Source: JANLSE01 sp038214135
GTDB taxonomy: Bacteria; Chloroflexota; Chloroflexia; Chloroflexales; Roseiflexaceae
Assembly (NCBI GenBank): GCA_038214135.1
Contig: JBBQSD010000087.1
Span: 1-25,933 of the forward strand
Reading direction: 5' to 3'
DNA: 25,933 nucleotides
Under the pieces are notes generated by a model. That model made no database searches and was not told the origin of the DNA. It saw only the letters and a program-made list of their open reading frames with translations. Below, in pieces: positions 14,647-22,444 of the stretch; within the stretch, counting starts at the first letter, position 1; every line of letters starts with the position of its first letter. The translations under genes were made by a program, and so were the position numbers.

Positions 14647-17541
14647 ATGTCGATACCACTGTTAGCCACGAAACTGTATATCCCTCCACCTCGGCCGCAG
14701 CTTGTTGTGCGTCCACGCCTGATTGCACGGTTGGACGAGGGCCTGCACTGCAAACTGACCCTGATTTCTGCTCCTGCTGGCTTTGGCAAAACCACACTAG
14801 TGAGTGCCTGGATTGCAGGCTTTGGGCGGCCTGTCGCTTGGCTATCGCTGGACGAAGGCGAGAACGATCCCATACGCTTTCTGGCATACCTTGTCGCTGC
14901 ATTGCAGACGATTGCGCCGACTCTTGGTGCAGGTGTGTTGGCTATGCTGCAATCCCCGCAGCCACCGCCAACTGAATCGATTCTAACTGCTCTACTCAAT
15001 GACATCGCCACGATCCCTGGTCCATTCGTTCTGATCCTTGACGATTACCATAGCGTTGATTCGAGAATAGCTGACCAGGCGCTCACCATGCTGCTTGAAT
15101 ACCAGCCACCACACATGCACCTTGTCATCATCACCCGTGAAGATCCCCAACTGCCATTGCCGCGCTTACGCGCTCGCGGCCAATTGACCGAACTGCGCGC
15201 CGCAGATGTGCGCTTTACCCTGGCCGAAGCCGCCGGATTCCTCAACCAGATCATGGGTTTGAACCTCTCCGAAGCGGAGATCGCCGCACTTGAGGCACGT
15301 ACCGAAGGCTGGGTTGCGGGCCTCCAACTGGCGGCACTCTCGATGCGTGGGCGCGGCGATGTTGCCCGGTTTGTCCGGGATTTTGCAGGAGACAACCGCT
15401 ATATCGTGGATTATCTCATCGAAGAGGTGCTGCAGCGTCAGCCAGAACGCGTGCGCAGTTTCCTACTGCAGACCTCCATGCTCGACCGATTGAATGGCTC
15501 GTTGTGCGATGCCGTGACAGACCAGAACGATAGTGTGGTGCTGCTCGATGCGCTAGAACGCGGCAATTTGTTTGTTGTGCCGCTCGACGATACACGCCAC
15601 TGGTTTCGCTACCATCATCTGTTTGCCGATGTGCTGGCTGCCCGTATGCTGCAGGAGCAGCCAGCGCACATCCCGATCCTGCATCAGCGCGCCAGCGTGT
15701 GGTATGCACAGAATGGGTTGCCCGCCGATGCGATTCGCCATGCGCTGGCCGCCAGGGATTTCGTTCGTGCGGCTGGCCTGATCGAACTGGCCTGGCCAGC
15801 CATGGATGGGAGTTTTCAGGCTGCCGCATGGCTACATTGGGCCAAGGCAATCCCTGATGACTTGGTTCGTACTAGGCCGGTGCTCAGCGTTGCGTATGCC
15901 TGGGCATTGCTGAATGCTGGCGAACTGGAATCCGCCGAGATTCGCTTGCGGGACGCGCAACAATGGCTGAGCACAGTGGATGCAAACAGTGAGCGAGCGG
16001 AAGTCCTTTCGGGCCGAATCGCTGCCGAGGTATACTCCGCACGGGTAACACCTGCGCAGACGAAAACGCGGATTCAATCGCATCGACGGGCGAGTAGCGC
16101 TTCCGATCAATCTGCGCAATCTGCGGATACTGTCCAACCATCAGCCGCGAGAAGTATAGTCATCGTGGACGAAGCGCAGTTTCGGGTACTACCTGCCTCG
16201 ATTGCGACTGCCCGTGCCTACCTTGCCCAGGCGTATGGCGATCTGCCCGGCTCGGTGACGTATGGTCGGCAGGCGCTGGATCTTCTGCCAGCAGGCGATC
16301 ATCTCCGCCGCGGACCGGCTGCCGCGCTGCTTGGCCTGGCCCAATGGGCGAATGGCGATCTCGAGGTGGCCCACCGGACGCTTGCCGATGCGATGGCAGG
16401 CTTTCAGCAGGCTGGCAACCTGCATTTCGCCATTAGTGTCATCTCTGGCCTGGCCGATATCAGAATAGTGCAAGGCCGCCTTCGTGATACCCATAGAACC
16501 TATACACAGGCACTGCAGCTTGCGCTGGCTCAGCACACAGAGGGTACCCGGCCGCCGCTGCGCGGCACCGCCGATCTCTATCTGGGTTTGAGTGAACTGC
16601 TCCATGAGCAGGGTGATCGGGAAGCTGCCAGGCTGCACATGCAGCGTAGCGAGGAACTGGGCGAACAGGCTGCGCTACCAGATTGGCGCTATCGCCTGTG
16701 TCGCGGCCAGGCACGCATCAAACAGGCCCAGGGCGACTATGCGGGCGCGCTCGATCTGCTCGACCAGGCACAACGCCACTATTATCGAACGCCGCTCCCC
16801 GATCTGCGCCCGCTGTGGGCTATGAAGACGCGGGTATGGGTGGCACAGGGCAGCTTGGGCGAAGCACTGCGCTCAGTGCAGGAACAGGGACTGTCTCTTG
16901 ACGATCACCTCAGCTTTCTGCGCGAATTCGCACACATCACACTGGCAAGAGTACTGCTTGCCGAGGCGACGCACGCCCCTGCCGATCAGGGCATGCAGCA
17001 GGTCATGAGCTTCCTGGATCGCCTCCAGCATGCCGCAGAAGCTGGCGGGAGGATGGGCAGTGTGATCGAGGTTTTGGTATTACAGGTGCTTGCCCACCAG
17101 GCGCAGGGCCGCCCTGCTGCGGCGCTTGCCGTGCTGGAACGCGCCCTTATGCTGGCAGAGCCGGAGGGCTATGTTCGCATGTTTGTTGACGAAGGGCCGG
17201 GAATGCAACTCCTCCTTTCTGCCGCTGCGTCGCAGGGAATGATGCCCACGTATATCGGGATGTTGCTGGCTGCCATTGCTCGCGTTGAAACCGAGGTACA
17301 GCCGCATGCGGACAACGCTGATCTGCCATTGCCTGCCCCTCCGGCGAGCGAACTGTTGAGCCAGCGCGAACTCGAAGTCCTACGGCTGGTCAGCCAGGGG
17401 TTCTCGAACCGCGAAATCAGCCAGCGACTCGTCCTCGCACTGGATACTGTCAAAGGGCACAACCGACGAATCTATGAGAAGCTGCAGGTGCAACGGCGCA
17501 CCGAGGCAGTGGCCCGCGCCCGCGAACTTGGCCTGTTATAG
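14647..17541 (+). CDS. MalT-type (LAL) LuxR-family transcriptional regulator
   Basis: This 964-residue paralogue of the divergent regulator lacks the latter's N-terminal domain. It starts directly with IPLLATKLYIPPPRPQLVVRP. Walker A is GFGKTT (45-50) and Walker B is LILDDYH (129-135). WVAGLQLAALSMRG and NRYIVDYLIEEVL are typical of the winged-helix/ATPase part, and HWFRYHHLFADVL leads into TPR-like helices. The LuxR helix-turn-helix is at about 903-964 (LSQRELEVLRLVSQGFSNREISQRLVLALDTVKGH). A low-complexity Ser/Gln/Ala/Arg-rich stretch at about 463-508 interrupts the helical region and is encoded by repeat-like DNA at about 16036-16170. It is followed by a palindromic element, then DUF4386, the small protein and a dehydrogenase on the same strand, its likely targets. 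The Shine-Dalgarno (AGAG) is weak. The inducer is unknown. Confidence 0.92.
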   Translation: MSIPLLATKLYIPPPRPQLVVRPRLIARLDEGLHCKLTLISAPAGFGKTTLVSAWIAGFGRPVAWLSLDEGENDPIRFLAYLVAALQTIAPTLGAGVLAMLQSPQPPPTESILTALLNDIATIPGPFVLILDDYHSVDSRIADQALTMLLEYQPPHMHLVIITREDPQLPLPRLRARGQLTELRAADVRFTLAEAAGFLNQIMGLNLSEAEIAALEARTEGWVAGLQLAALSMRGRGDVARFVRDFAGDNRYIVDYLIEEVLQRQPERVRSFLLQTSMLDRLNGSLCDAVTDQNDSVVLLDALERGNLFVVPLDDTRHWFRYHHLFADVLAARMLQEQPAHIPILHQRASVWYAQNGLPADAIRHALAARDFVRAAGLIELAWPAMDGSFQAAAWLHWAKAIPDDLVRTRPVLSVAYAWALLNAGELESAEIRLRDAQQWLSTVDANSERAEVLSGRIAAEVYSARVTPAQTKTRIQSHRRASSASDQSAQSADTVQPSAARSIVIVDEAQFRVLPASIATARAYLAQAYGDLPGSVTYGRQALDLLPAGDHLRRGPAAALLGLAQWANGDLEVAHRTLADAMAGFQQAGNLHFAISVISGLADIRIVQGRLRDTHRTYTQALQLALAQHTEGTRPPLRGTADLYLGLSELLHEQGDREAARLHMQRSEELGEQAALPDWRYRLCRGQARIKQAQGDYAGALDLLDQAQRHYYRTPLPDLRPLWAMKTRVWVAQGSLGEALRSVQEQGLSLDDHLSFLREFAHITLARVLLAEATHAPADQGMQQVMSFLDRLQHAAEAGGRMGSVIEVLVLQVLAHQAQGRPAAALAVLERALMLAEPEGYVRMFVDEGPGMQLLLSAAASQGMMPTYIGMLLAAIARVETEVQPHADNADLPLPAPPASELLSQRELEVLRLVSQGFSNREISQRLVLALDTVKGHNRRIYEKLQVQRRTEAVARARELGLL
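16109..16126. repeat. Tandem 9-mer inside the LuxR gene
   Basis: AATCTGCGC and AATCTGCGG stand in tandem within the low-complexity insert of the plus-strand LuxR gene. The complementary sequence, of the CCGCAGATTGCGCAGATT type, resembles short intergenic repeats seen in various environmental bacteria. The insert keeps the reading frame. Confidence 0.5.
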
Positions 17542-17542
17542 T

Positions 17543-17640
17543 TGCCCCTCACCCCCTGCCCCCTCGCCCACGCCGGGGCGAGGGGCAGGAATCTCTTGTG
17601 AACCCGTTGCACCCCTCCCCCACTAGGGGTGAGGGGGAAC
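17543..17640. repeat. Nested GC-rich palindromic element, copy 3
   Basis: It starts one base after the LuxR stop codon. The inner hairpin has arms TGCCCCCTCGCCC and GGGGCGAGGGGCA around ACGCC (about 17557-17587). A wider pairing is possible between CCCCTCACCCCC (about 17545-17556) and AGGGGTGAGGGGG (about 17625-17637). It probably ends transcription of the LuxR gene or is a mobile REP-like sequence. There is no U-tract. Confidence 0.6.
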
Positions 17641-17740
17641 ACCCCAAACAACACTCCGATCAACACCAAGGTGTCTACAGCCAACACTGCCCCTGAGCTA
17701 TGCTGCGTGCAGTCAAAGCGCTCACGAAAGGGGCAAACCA

Positions 17741-18499
17741 ATGGAATCCACAACTGCTACGCTCACAAACATCAAGATGGCGAACCGAACCGCTGATCGC
17801 TCACCACATGCGATGACACGAATCGCCGGGGTTTTGTATCTTGTGATCACCATCGCCGCCATCATCGGGCATGTGTATGTGCCCTCCCAGCTTCTGGTGC
17901 CTGGGGATGCCACAGCAACGGCCAACAACATCCTGGCTGCTGAACCACTGTTCCGCATTGGCATCGGCAGCGAATTTGTCGTCTTGCTATCGGAAATTGT
18001 GCTATCGATCATGCTGTACATTCTATTCAAGCCAGTCAGCAAAACGCTGTCGCTGGTTGCGGCGGTGTTCAGATTGGCAATGACAACGATTCACGCAATC
18101 AATCTGCTGAACTCGTTTCTTGTGCTGTCCCTGCTCAATGGCACCGGCTACGCATCCGCATTTAATGCAGATCAGATGCATGCGCTCGTACAGTTGTTTC
18201 TTGATGCACATCACTATGGGTTCACCATCGGCATCGTCTTTTTCGCTCCGCATGTCTTTATGCTTGGGTATCTCATCTTCAGGTCGGGGTACTTTCCCAA
18301 AATACTTGGCGTTTTGTTCATCCTGGCAGCATGTGGCTATCTGATCGATAGCACGGCACTGCTGTTCGTCCCTAGCTATGGAACCACCCCGGCCATTCTT
18401 GCACTCCCGATTGCCATTGCAGAAATCGCCTTTCCCCTGTGGCTGCTGATCAAGGGTGTCAATATCGAACAGTGGAACAATCGCACGCTGGCGGCCTGA
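17741..18499 (+). CDS. DUF4386 family membrane protein
   Basis: This 252-residue integral membrane protein has about six helices (near 27-47, 76-96, 104-131, 158-181, 187-210 and 217-238). DUF4386 features include the N-terminal RTADRSPHAMTRIAGVLYLV, the FRIGIGSEFVVLLSEIVLSI helix, and the late FRSGYFPKILGVLFILAACG before YLIDS. The family's function is unknown. The ATG at 17741 has GAAAGGGG seven bases upstream. A TATGCT hexamer in CTATGCTGCGTGC (about 17698-17711) lies about 40 bp before the start and resembles part of the 75-bp conserved sequence seen at 7463 and 11028. It is followed 39 bp later by the small protein gene, so it likely shares a transcript with that and the dehydrogenase. 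Confidence 0.88.
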   Translation: MESTTATLTNIKMANRTADRSPHAMTRIAGVLYLVITIAAIIGHVYVPSQLLVPGDATATANNILAAEPLFRIGIGSEFVVLLSEIVLSIMLYILFKPVSKTLSLVAAVFRLAMTTIHAINLLNSFLVLSLLNGTGYASAFNADQMHALVQLFLDAHHYGFTIGIVFFAPHVFMLGYLIFRSGYFPKILGVLFILAACGYLIDSTALLFVPSYGTTPAILALPIAIAEIAFPLWLLIKGVNIEQWNNRTLAA

Positions 18500-18538
18500 A
18501 GCGCTCCGCTATCCTGAAGAATACACACGAGGTGCAGC

Positions 18539-18811
18539 ATGCATGAAACAAACCCATCGACTGAGAATCAGGACGAGCCTGAGCTGTATGCAATTCGCAT
18601 CAAGGGGCAGCTGCATGAACGATGGGCCACCTGGTTTGAGGGCCTGATCCCGACGCTCGAAGCAAGTGGCGAGACGCTGCTCACCGGCCCGGTGGTCGAT
18701 CAGGCTGCACTGTATGGATTGCTCAGAAAGGTGCGTGATCTCGGGATGCCATTGATCTCGGTGATGCGTATTGAACCCGAACAGGCAGATACAGCAGATA
18801 AAAATCAGTGA
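18539..18811 (+). CDS. Small conserved protein of unknown function, copy B
   Basis: This 90-residue soluble protein is paralogous to the one at 7190-7423 (about half of aligned residues identical). The core reads LHERWATWFEGL, GETLLTGPVVDQAALYGLLRKVRDLGMPLISV. It has a longer, acidic N-terminus (14 extra residues) and an acidic tail. No Cys, signal peptide or membrane helix is seen. The start at 18539 has GAGGTG four bases upstream. It lies 39 bp after DUF4386 and 26 bp before the dehydrogenase, so it is almost certainly co-transcribed with them. The conserved W, F, DQ and RDLG positions point to a defined fold. A protein-binding or ligand-binding role is possible, but nothing in the sequence tells which. 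Confidence 0.85.
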   Translation: MHETNPSTENQDEPELYAIRIKGQLHERWATWFEGLIPTLEASGETLLTGPVVDQAALYGLLRKVRDLGMPLISVMRIEPEQADTADKNQ

Positions 18812-18837
18812 ATAGCAATACAAGAAAGGATAAACCC

Positions 18838-19821
18838 ATGAAAGCGATGGTCTATCATACCTATGGTTCACCCGATGTTCTGAAACTGGAAGATGTGCAA
18901 AAGCCCGTCCCGCAGGACAATGAAATCCTGGTGAAGGTTGTTGCCGCATCCGCAGCCGCTGGCGATTGGCATCTTCTGCGGGCGAATCCATTCCCGGTGC
19001 GCTTTATGTATGGGCTGCTCAAACCAAAACACACAATCCTTGGCGCAGATGTCGCTGGGCGAGTTGAAGCAGTGGGTCGCAACGTCACACAGTTTCAGCC
19101 AGGCGATGCAGTATTTGGGGATCTCTCCAGAAGTGGCTTTGGCGCGTTTGCCGAATATGTTGCTGCGCCTGAGCATGCCTTTGCGCGCAAACCCGCCAGA
19201 TCGACCTTCGCGCAAGCCGCGGCCGTTCCGGTGTCGGCAGTCACCGCGCTGATCGGTTTGCGCGACCAAGGGCGTATTCAGTCAGGGCAGAAGGTGCTGA
19301 TCAATGGTGCTTCTGGTGGTGTCGGGACATTTGCGGTGCAGATTGCCAAATCATTTGGCGCAGAAGTCACCGCCGTGTGCAGCACCGGTAAAATGGAACT
19401 GGTGCGCTCGCTTGGGGCGGACCATGTGATTGATTATACGCAAGAAGATTTCACCCAACATGGCGAACAGTACGATCTGATCCTTGCAGCAAACGGCTAT
19501 CATCCGATCTCAGCGTATCAGCGTGCCCTACGGCCACAGGGCCGCTATGTGATGACCGGCGGTTCCACGGAGCAAATGTTCCAGGCCATGCTCCTCGGCC
19601 CCTGGCTCTCCCGCAAAGGTAGCCAGAGCCTGGGAAACACGCTGGCGAAACCCGGCCAGCAGGATTTAATTGTTATGCAAGAACTGCTTGAGGCTGGCAA
19701 GGTCGTGCCGGTTATCGATCGAACATACCCGTTACACGAGGTTCCTGATGCTATTCGGTATCTTGAACAAGGGCATGCCCGCGGAAAGGTAGTCATAAGC
19801 ATTGATCCGCAGTATGTGTGA
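18838..19821 (+). CDS. Zinc-free medium-chain NAD(P)-dependent dehydrogenase / quinone reductase-like
   Basis: This 327-residue cytoplasmic protein belongs to the medium-chain dehydrogenase/reductase superfamily, often annotated NAD(P)-dependent alcohol dehydrogenase. The GroES-like N-terminal half holds YGSPDVLKLEDV and ILGADVAGRVEAVGRNVTQFQPGDAVFGD. The Rossmann half has VLINGASGGVGTFAVQIAKSFGAEVTAVCS (GASGGVG at 157-163). The Cys ligands of catalytic and structural zinc are absent, and the cofactor motif is of the quinone-oxidoreductase subgroup, so NADPH-linked reduction of a quinone or enone is likelier than alcohol oxidation. The ATG at 18838 has AAAGGA seven bases upstream; a GTG at 18808 overlapping the previous stop was rejected. 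It is last in the LuxR-DUF4386-small protein series. Confidence 0.9.
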   Translation: MKAMVYHTYGSPDVLKLEDVQKPVPQDNEILVKVVAASAAAGDWHLLRANPFPVRFMYGLLKPKHTILGADVAGRVEAVGRNVTQFQPGDAVFGDLSRSGFGAFAEYVAAPEHAFARKPARSTFAQAAAVPVSAVTALIGLRDQGRIQSGQKVLINGASGGVGTFAVQIAKSFGAEVTAVCSTGKMELVRSLGADHVIDYTQEDFTQHGEQYDLILAANGYHPISAYQRALRPQGRYVMTGGSTEQMFQAMLLGPWLSRKGSQSLGNTLAKPGQQDLIVMQELLEAGKVVPVIDRTYPLHEVPDAIRYLEQGHARGKVVISIDPQYV

Positions 19822-19883
19822 TAACATCGCTGAGGAATGGTATTATTGTTCTAGCGAACGCCAGCGAGAAATCCGCTTACGCT

Positions 19884-19909
19884 CCCCTCTCCCCGGCGTG
19901 GGAGAGGGG
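19884..19909. repeat. GC-rich palindromic element, copy 4
   Basis: CCCCTCTCCC-CGGCG-TGGGAGAGGGG is a near-perfect hairpin 63 bp after the dehydrogenase stop and 95 bp before the glycosidase start. It is the cleanest copy of the family also present near 4961, 11161 and 17543. It probably separates the two transcripts. Confidence 0.65.
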
Positions 19910-20004
19910 CAAGTGGTGAGGTAATAAAGCCCGAAATACCTGAAGACTGACGTTACGGAGTAATCAGTCCGCTGGGTAGTGCGTTCGCAAGAAAGGACAT
20001 AGCA

Positions 20005-21186
20005 ATGTCTGCGGACAAAATGGGTATGGTCATTCGCGATCCCTGGTATGAGTTTGGCACGTCCCCTGGGCATCCAAATGAGCCGAATATTGCCTTTCAG
20101 GAGCAAATGGGCGCAATCCTGGAGGATCTCGGGGTACGGTGGGTGCGGCTTGAATTTCATATTGCTGGCGATGATGTTGAGGCCAGTGTGGCTCGCTGTG
20201 ACCATTTCATCAATGTTGTTGCGCCACGGCATCACCTGATGATACTTGGGCTGCTGAGCTTTGGGATCATGCGTGATTATCCTCCCGATACTTCAAGCGA
20301 CCCACGCTCGTTGACCTCACCAATACCCGATAATCAGGCCCACCCATATGGCAGTGGCGTGAACGAGTATATGCGCAAATGGCTTGATCGGGCGCGCTTC
20401 ATTGCCGACCGTTACGCCGGGAATGTCCATGCCTACGAAATCCTGAATGAGCAGAATCGCATGCCGCCGAGTGGCACGGCAATCCCAGCCGTGCTGGTGG
20501 CCCGGTTGCATACGAAATTCTACCGTTTATTCCGGCAGGTGGATCGCCAGGCCCTCGGTGATCAATCCTGGCGTGATGCGATCCAGATCATTCTTGGCGG
20601 CCTGCATCCCAAAGGCACGGGCGAACCAGAGAACGCTACCTATACCACCGATCTCGAATACCTTTACCAGATCTATGCCTCAGATGGATTCAACGGCTAT
20701 CGCGGAACGTATGGCCGTTTTCCTGTTGATGGGATTGCATACCATCCCTACCCAGAAGAAGTGCGCCTGAGCCTGCGTCGCTATCCGCGTGGCTCCGATG
20801 CGGCATGGGAAGCCACCATGCTCAACTACCGGCTCGATGAGCTACGTCAGGTGCTACGCAATGTCGGGCATCCGGATGTACCATTTTGGATTACCGAGGT
20901 TGGCTATAACATTGCGTACGGCAATCATACGGCGCATGGGCAGGCGCTGTTTATGGATGCTGTGCAGCGGATGTTGATCACCCGGCTCGATGTCGCAGTC
21001 AGCTTCTGGTTCAAGTATGAGGACTTCCCCCCTGCTGAGGGGCCTAACGCCCAACAATGGGGGGTCGTCCATATCCCCTTCAGCGCAGGGCCATGGCCTG
21101 GTGGTGCTCTGTATGATCCAACTGGCACGCCGCAGTACCTCCGTGCGGCCTATCACGTCTTTCGGGCATTGGCCGAGAAGGCATAG
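20005..21186 (+). CDS. Clan GH-A glycoside hydrolase-like protein
   Basis: This 393-residue TIM-barrel glycosidase resembles GH5/GH39-type enzymes, which hydrolyse beta-glycosides by retention. The acid/base is likely Glu149 in HAYEILNEQN (the Asn-Glu pair is diagnostic of clan A) and the nucleophile is likely Glu298 in VPFWITEVGYN. LGVRWVRLEF (42-51), DGIAYHPYP (242-250) and SFWFKYEDF (333-341) fit strands 2, 6 and 8 of the barrel. No signal peptide is present, so it is probably cytoplasmic and acts on imported oligosaccharide or on a stored or intracellular glycoside. The ATG at 20005 has AGAAAGGA seven bases upstream. The stop codon adjoins an RHS gene fragment on the opposite strand, suggesting a rearrangement just past the gene. 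Specificity cannot be told. Confidence 0.82.
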   Translation: MSADKMGMVIRDPWYEFGTSPGHPNEPNIAFQEQMGAILEDLGVRWVRLEFHIAGDDVEASVARCDHFINVVAPRHHLMILGLLSFGIMRDYPPDTSSDPRSLTSPIPDNQAHPYGSGVNEYMRKWLDRARFIADRYAGNVHAYEILNEQNRMPPSGTAIPAVLVARLHTKFYRLFRQVDRQALGDQSWRDAIQIILGGLHPKGTGEPENATYTTDLEYLYQIYASDGFNGYRGTYGRFPVDGIAYHPYPEEVRLSLRRYPRGSDAAWEATMLNYRLDELRQVLRNVGHPDVPFWITEVGYNIAYGNHTAHGQALFMDAVQRMLITRLDVAVSFWFKYEDFPPAEGPNAQQWGVVHIPFSAGPWPGGALYDPTGTPQYLRAAYHVFRALAEKA

Positions 21187-21735
21187 GTGGTCGCAACGCC
21201 ACTGATCGCCTCGACCTTCTGGGTGATCCGGCCAAGTTTGTCGATGGTATAGCTCGTGTCATAGAGCATGGTCGCGTTATAGTGTGCCAGGTAACGGGTT
21301 GGTTCACCGAACGTATTATAGGTCCAGCTATCGCGCACGCTGCCCAGTGTGCTGCCGGTTGGCAGGCCATGCTGTGCATTGCGGGTCATGGTCAGTGCGC
21401 CAGCACCAATCAGCAGGCTGTCACTGTCATAGCTGAAATTGATCGTGTTGCCGCCATTGACACTGGTTGCCGTCACACGCATATTGTTGTCGTAGGTGCG
21501 TGCGACAGTTCCAGATACTGGGCCAGCCCAGGATTCGTTGAGCAGCAGGCTGCCATCATAGGTGTAGCCGAGGTTCACACCATCTGGTGCAGCGATTCCG
21601 GTCACATTCCCAGTTGTTGCACTATAGCTATAGTTGGTTGGGCTACGTGGCGTATCAATGCGCTCGATCCGGCCAGCCGCATCATAGCTGATGCTGGTTG
21701 ATTGGCCGTCGGGGCGAACCACACTTGTTATCTGG
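21187..21735 (-). pseudogene. RHS/YD-repeat gene fragment
   Basis: About 180 residues of an RHS (YD-repeat) protein can be read: ISYDAAGRIERIDTP, NYSYSATTGNVTGIAAPDG, LGYTYDGSLL, RTYDNNMRV, FSYDSDSLL, WTYNTFGEPT, YTIDKLGRITQKVE. RHS proteins are normally over 1000 residues, often polymorphic toxins or surface shells. Here both ends are missing. The upstream end fades at about 21735 into a frame with no signal peptide, and the downstream end meets the glycosidase stop codon, after which the frame simply reads antisense through that gene. There is no start codon with a ribosome site. No frameshift occurs within the fragment, so the loss is fairly recent. It is an internal remnant. Confidence 0.8.
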
Positions 21736-21796
21736 CATACGCTATACTGGCACACAATCAATGCTGCAAGCACAAGTATGCCCGAGGAGTAATGGT

Positions 21797-22444
21797 ATGA
21801 CGAACACTCAACAGCAATCAGCGCCACCTGAACTGGCTCCCTCCGCTTGGGAGCGAAGGTTGCAACAGGCCGTTATTGTGGTGGCACGCCTGGGTTTGGG
21901 CGTGCTGTTTCTGACACAACTGGCCTGGAAGATTCCCCCATCGTTTGGTTGTGATGCTGATTATGCGTTTACAACGGCAGATGCCAGCGGAACACTCCAG
22001 CGCACCAATGGCCTGTGTGATTGGATCGGGCTTGAATCAGTCTATGCCCAACGCGATCGCACTATTCTGGCGATACCGATTAACCCAATCGCGCAGCTCA
22101 ATGGTGCATTTATTGATACCATCGTCAAGCCGAATATCCGCTGGTTTGGGTATCTGATCTTTCTTAGTGAAGCGCTGATTGCGGTCAGCATGTTACTGGG
22201 CGTGGTTAGCCGCCTTGGGGCACTGGTTGCGATCGGTATCTCGGCACAACTGATGGTCGGGCTGGCTGGCATCCCCATTCCGTTTGAATGGGAGTGGAGC
22301 TACCTGCTCATGGTGTTGCTCTCGATCCTGCTGTTTGGCCTGGCACCCGGACGAATCGTTGGCCTTGATGCCATGCTGCGCCCGCGGCTCGCCCATGCTG
22401 CTGTGCGCAATCGCCTTGCACGTATGATCTGGTGGTTCACATAA
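21797..22444 (+). CDS. DoxX/DoxD-like membrane protein
   Basis: This 215-residue membrane protein has about four helices (25-44, 115-136, 138-160, 167-185). ARLGLGVLFLTQLAWKIPPSFGC, RWFGYLIFLSEALIAVSMLLGVVSRLGALV and a final WSYLLMVLLSILLFGLAPGRIVGLD fit the DoxX-like superfamily. DoxD in Acidianus is a subunit of thiosulfate:quinone oxidoreductase, while most bacterial homologues are uncharacterised. A 60-residue extramembrane loop (47-110) with Cys51 and Cys74 separates helices 1 and 2 and may hold a disulfide. The ATG at 21797 has GAGGAG seven bases upstream; an upstream frame from 21698 was rejected. Its TAA is immediately followed by the ATG of the next gene, so the two are translationally coupled. 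Confidence 0.75.
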   Translation: MTNTQQQSAPPELAPSAWERRLQQAVIVVARLGLGVLFLTQLAWKIPPSFGCDADYAFTTADASGTLQRTNGLCDWIGLESVYAQRDRTILAIPINPIAQLNGAFIDTIVKPNIRWFGYLIFLSEALIAVSMLLGVVSRLGALVAIGISAQLMVGLAGIPIPFEWEWSYLLMVLLSILLFGLAPGRIVGLDAMLRPRLAHAAVRNRLARMIWWFT

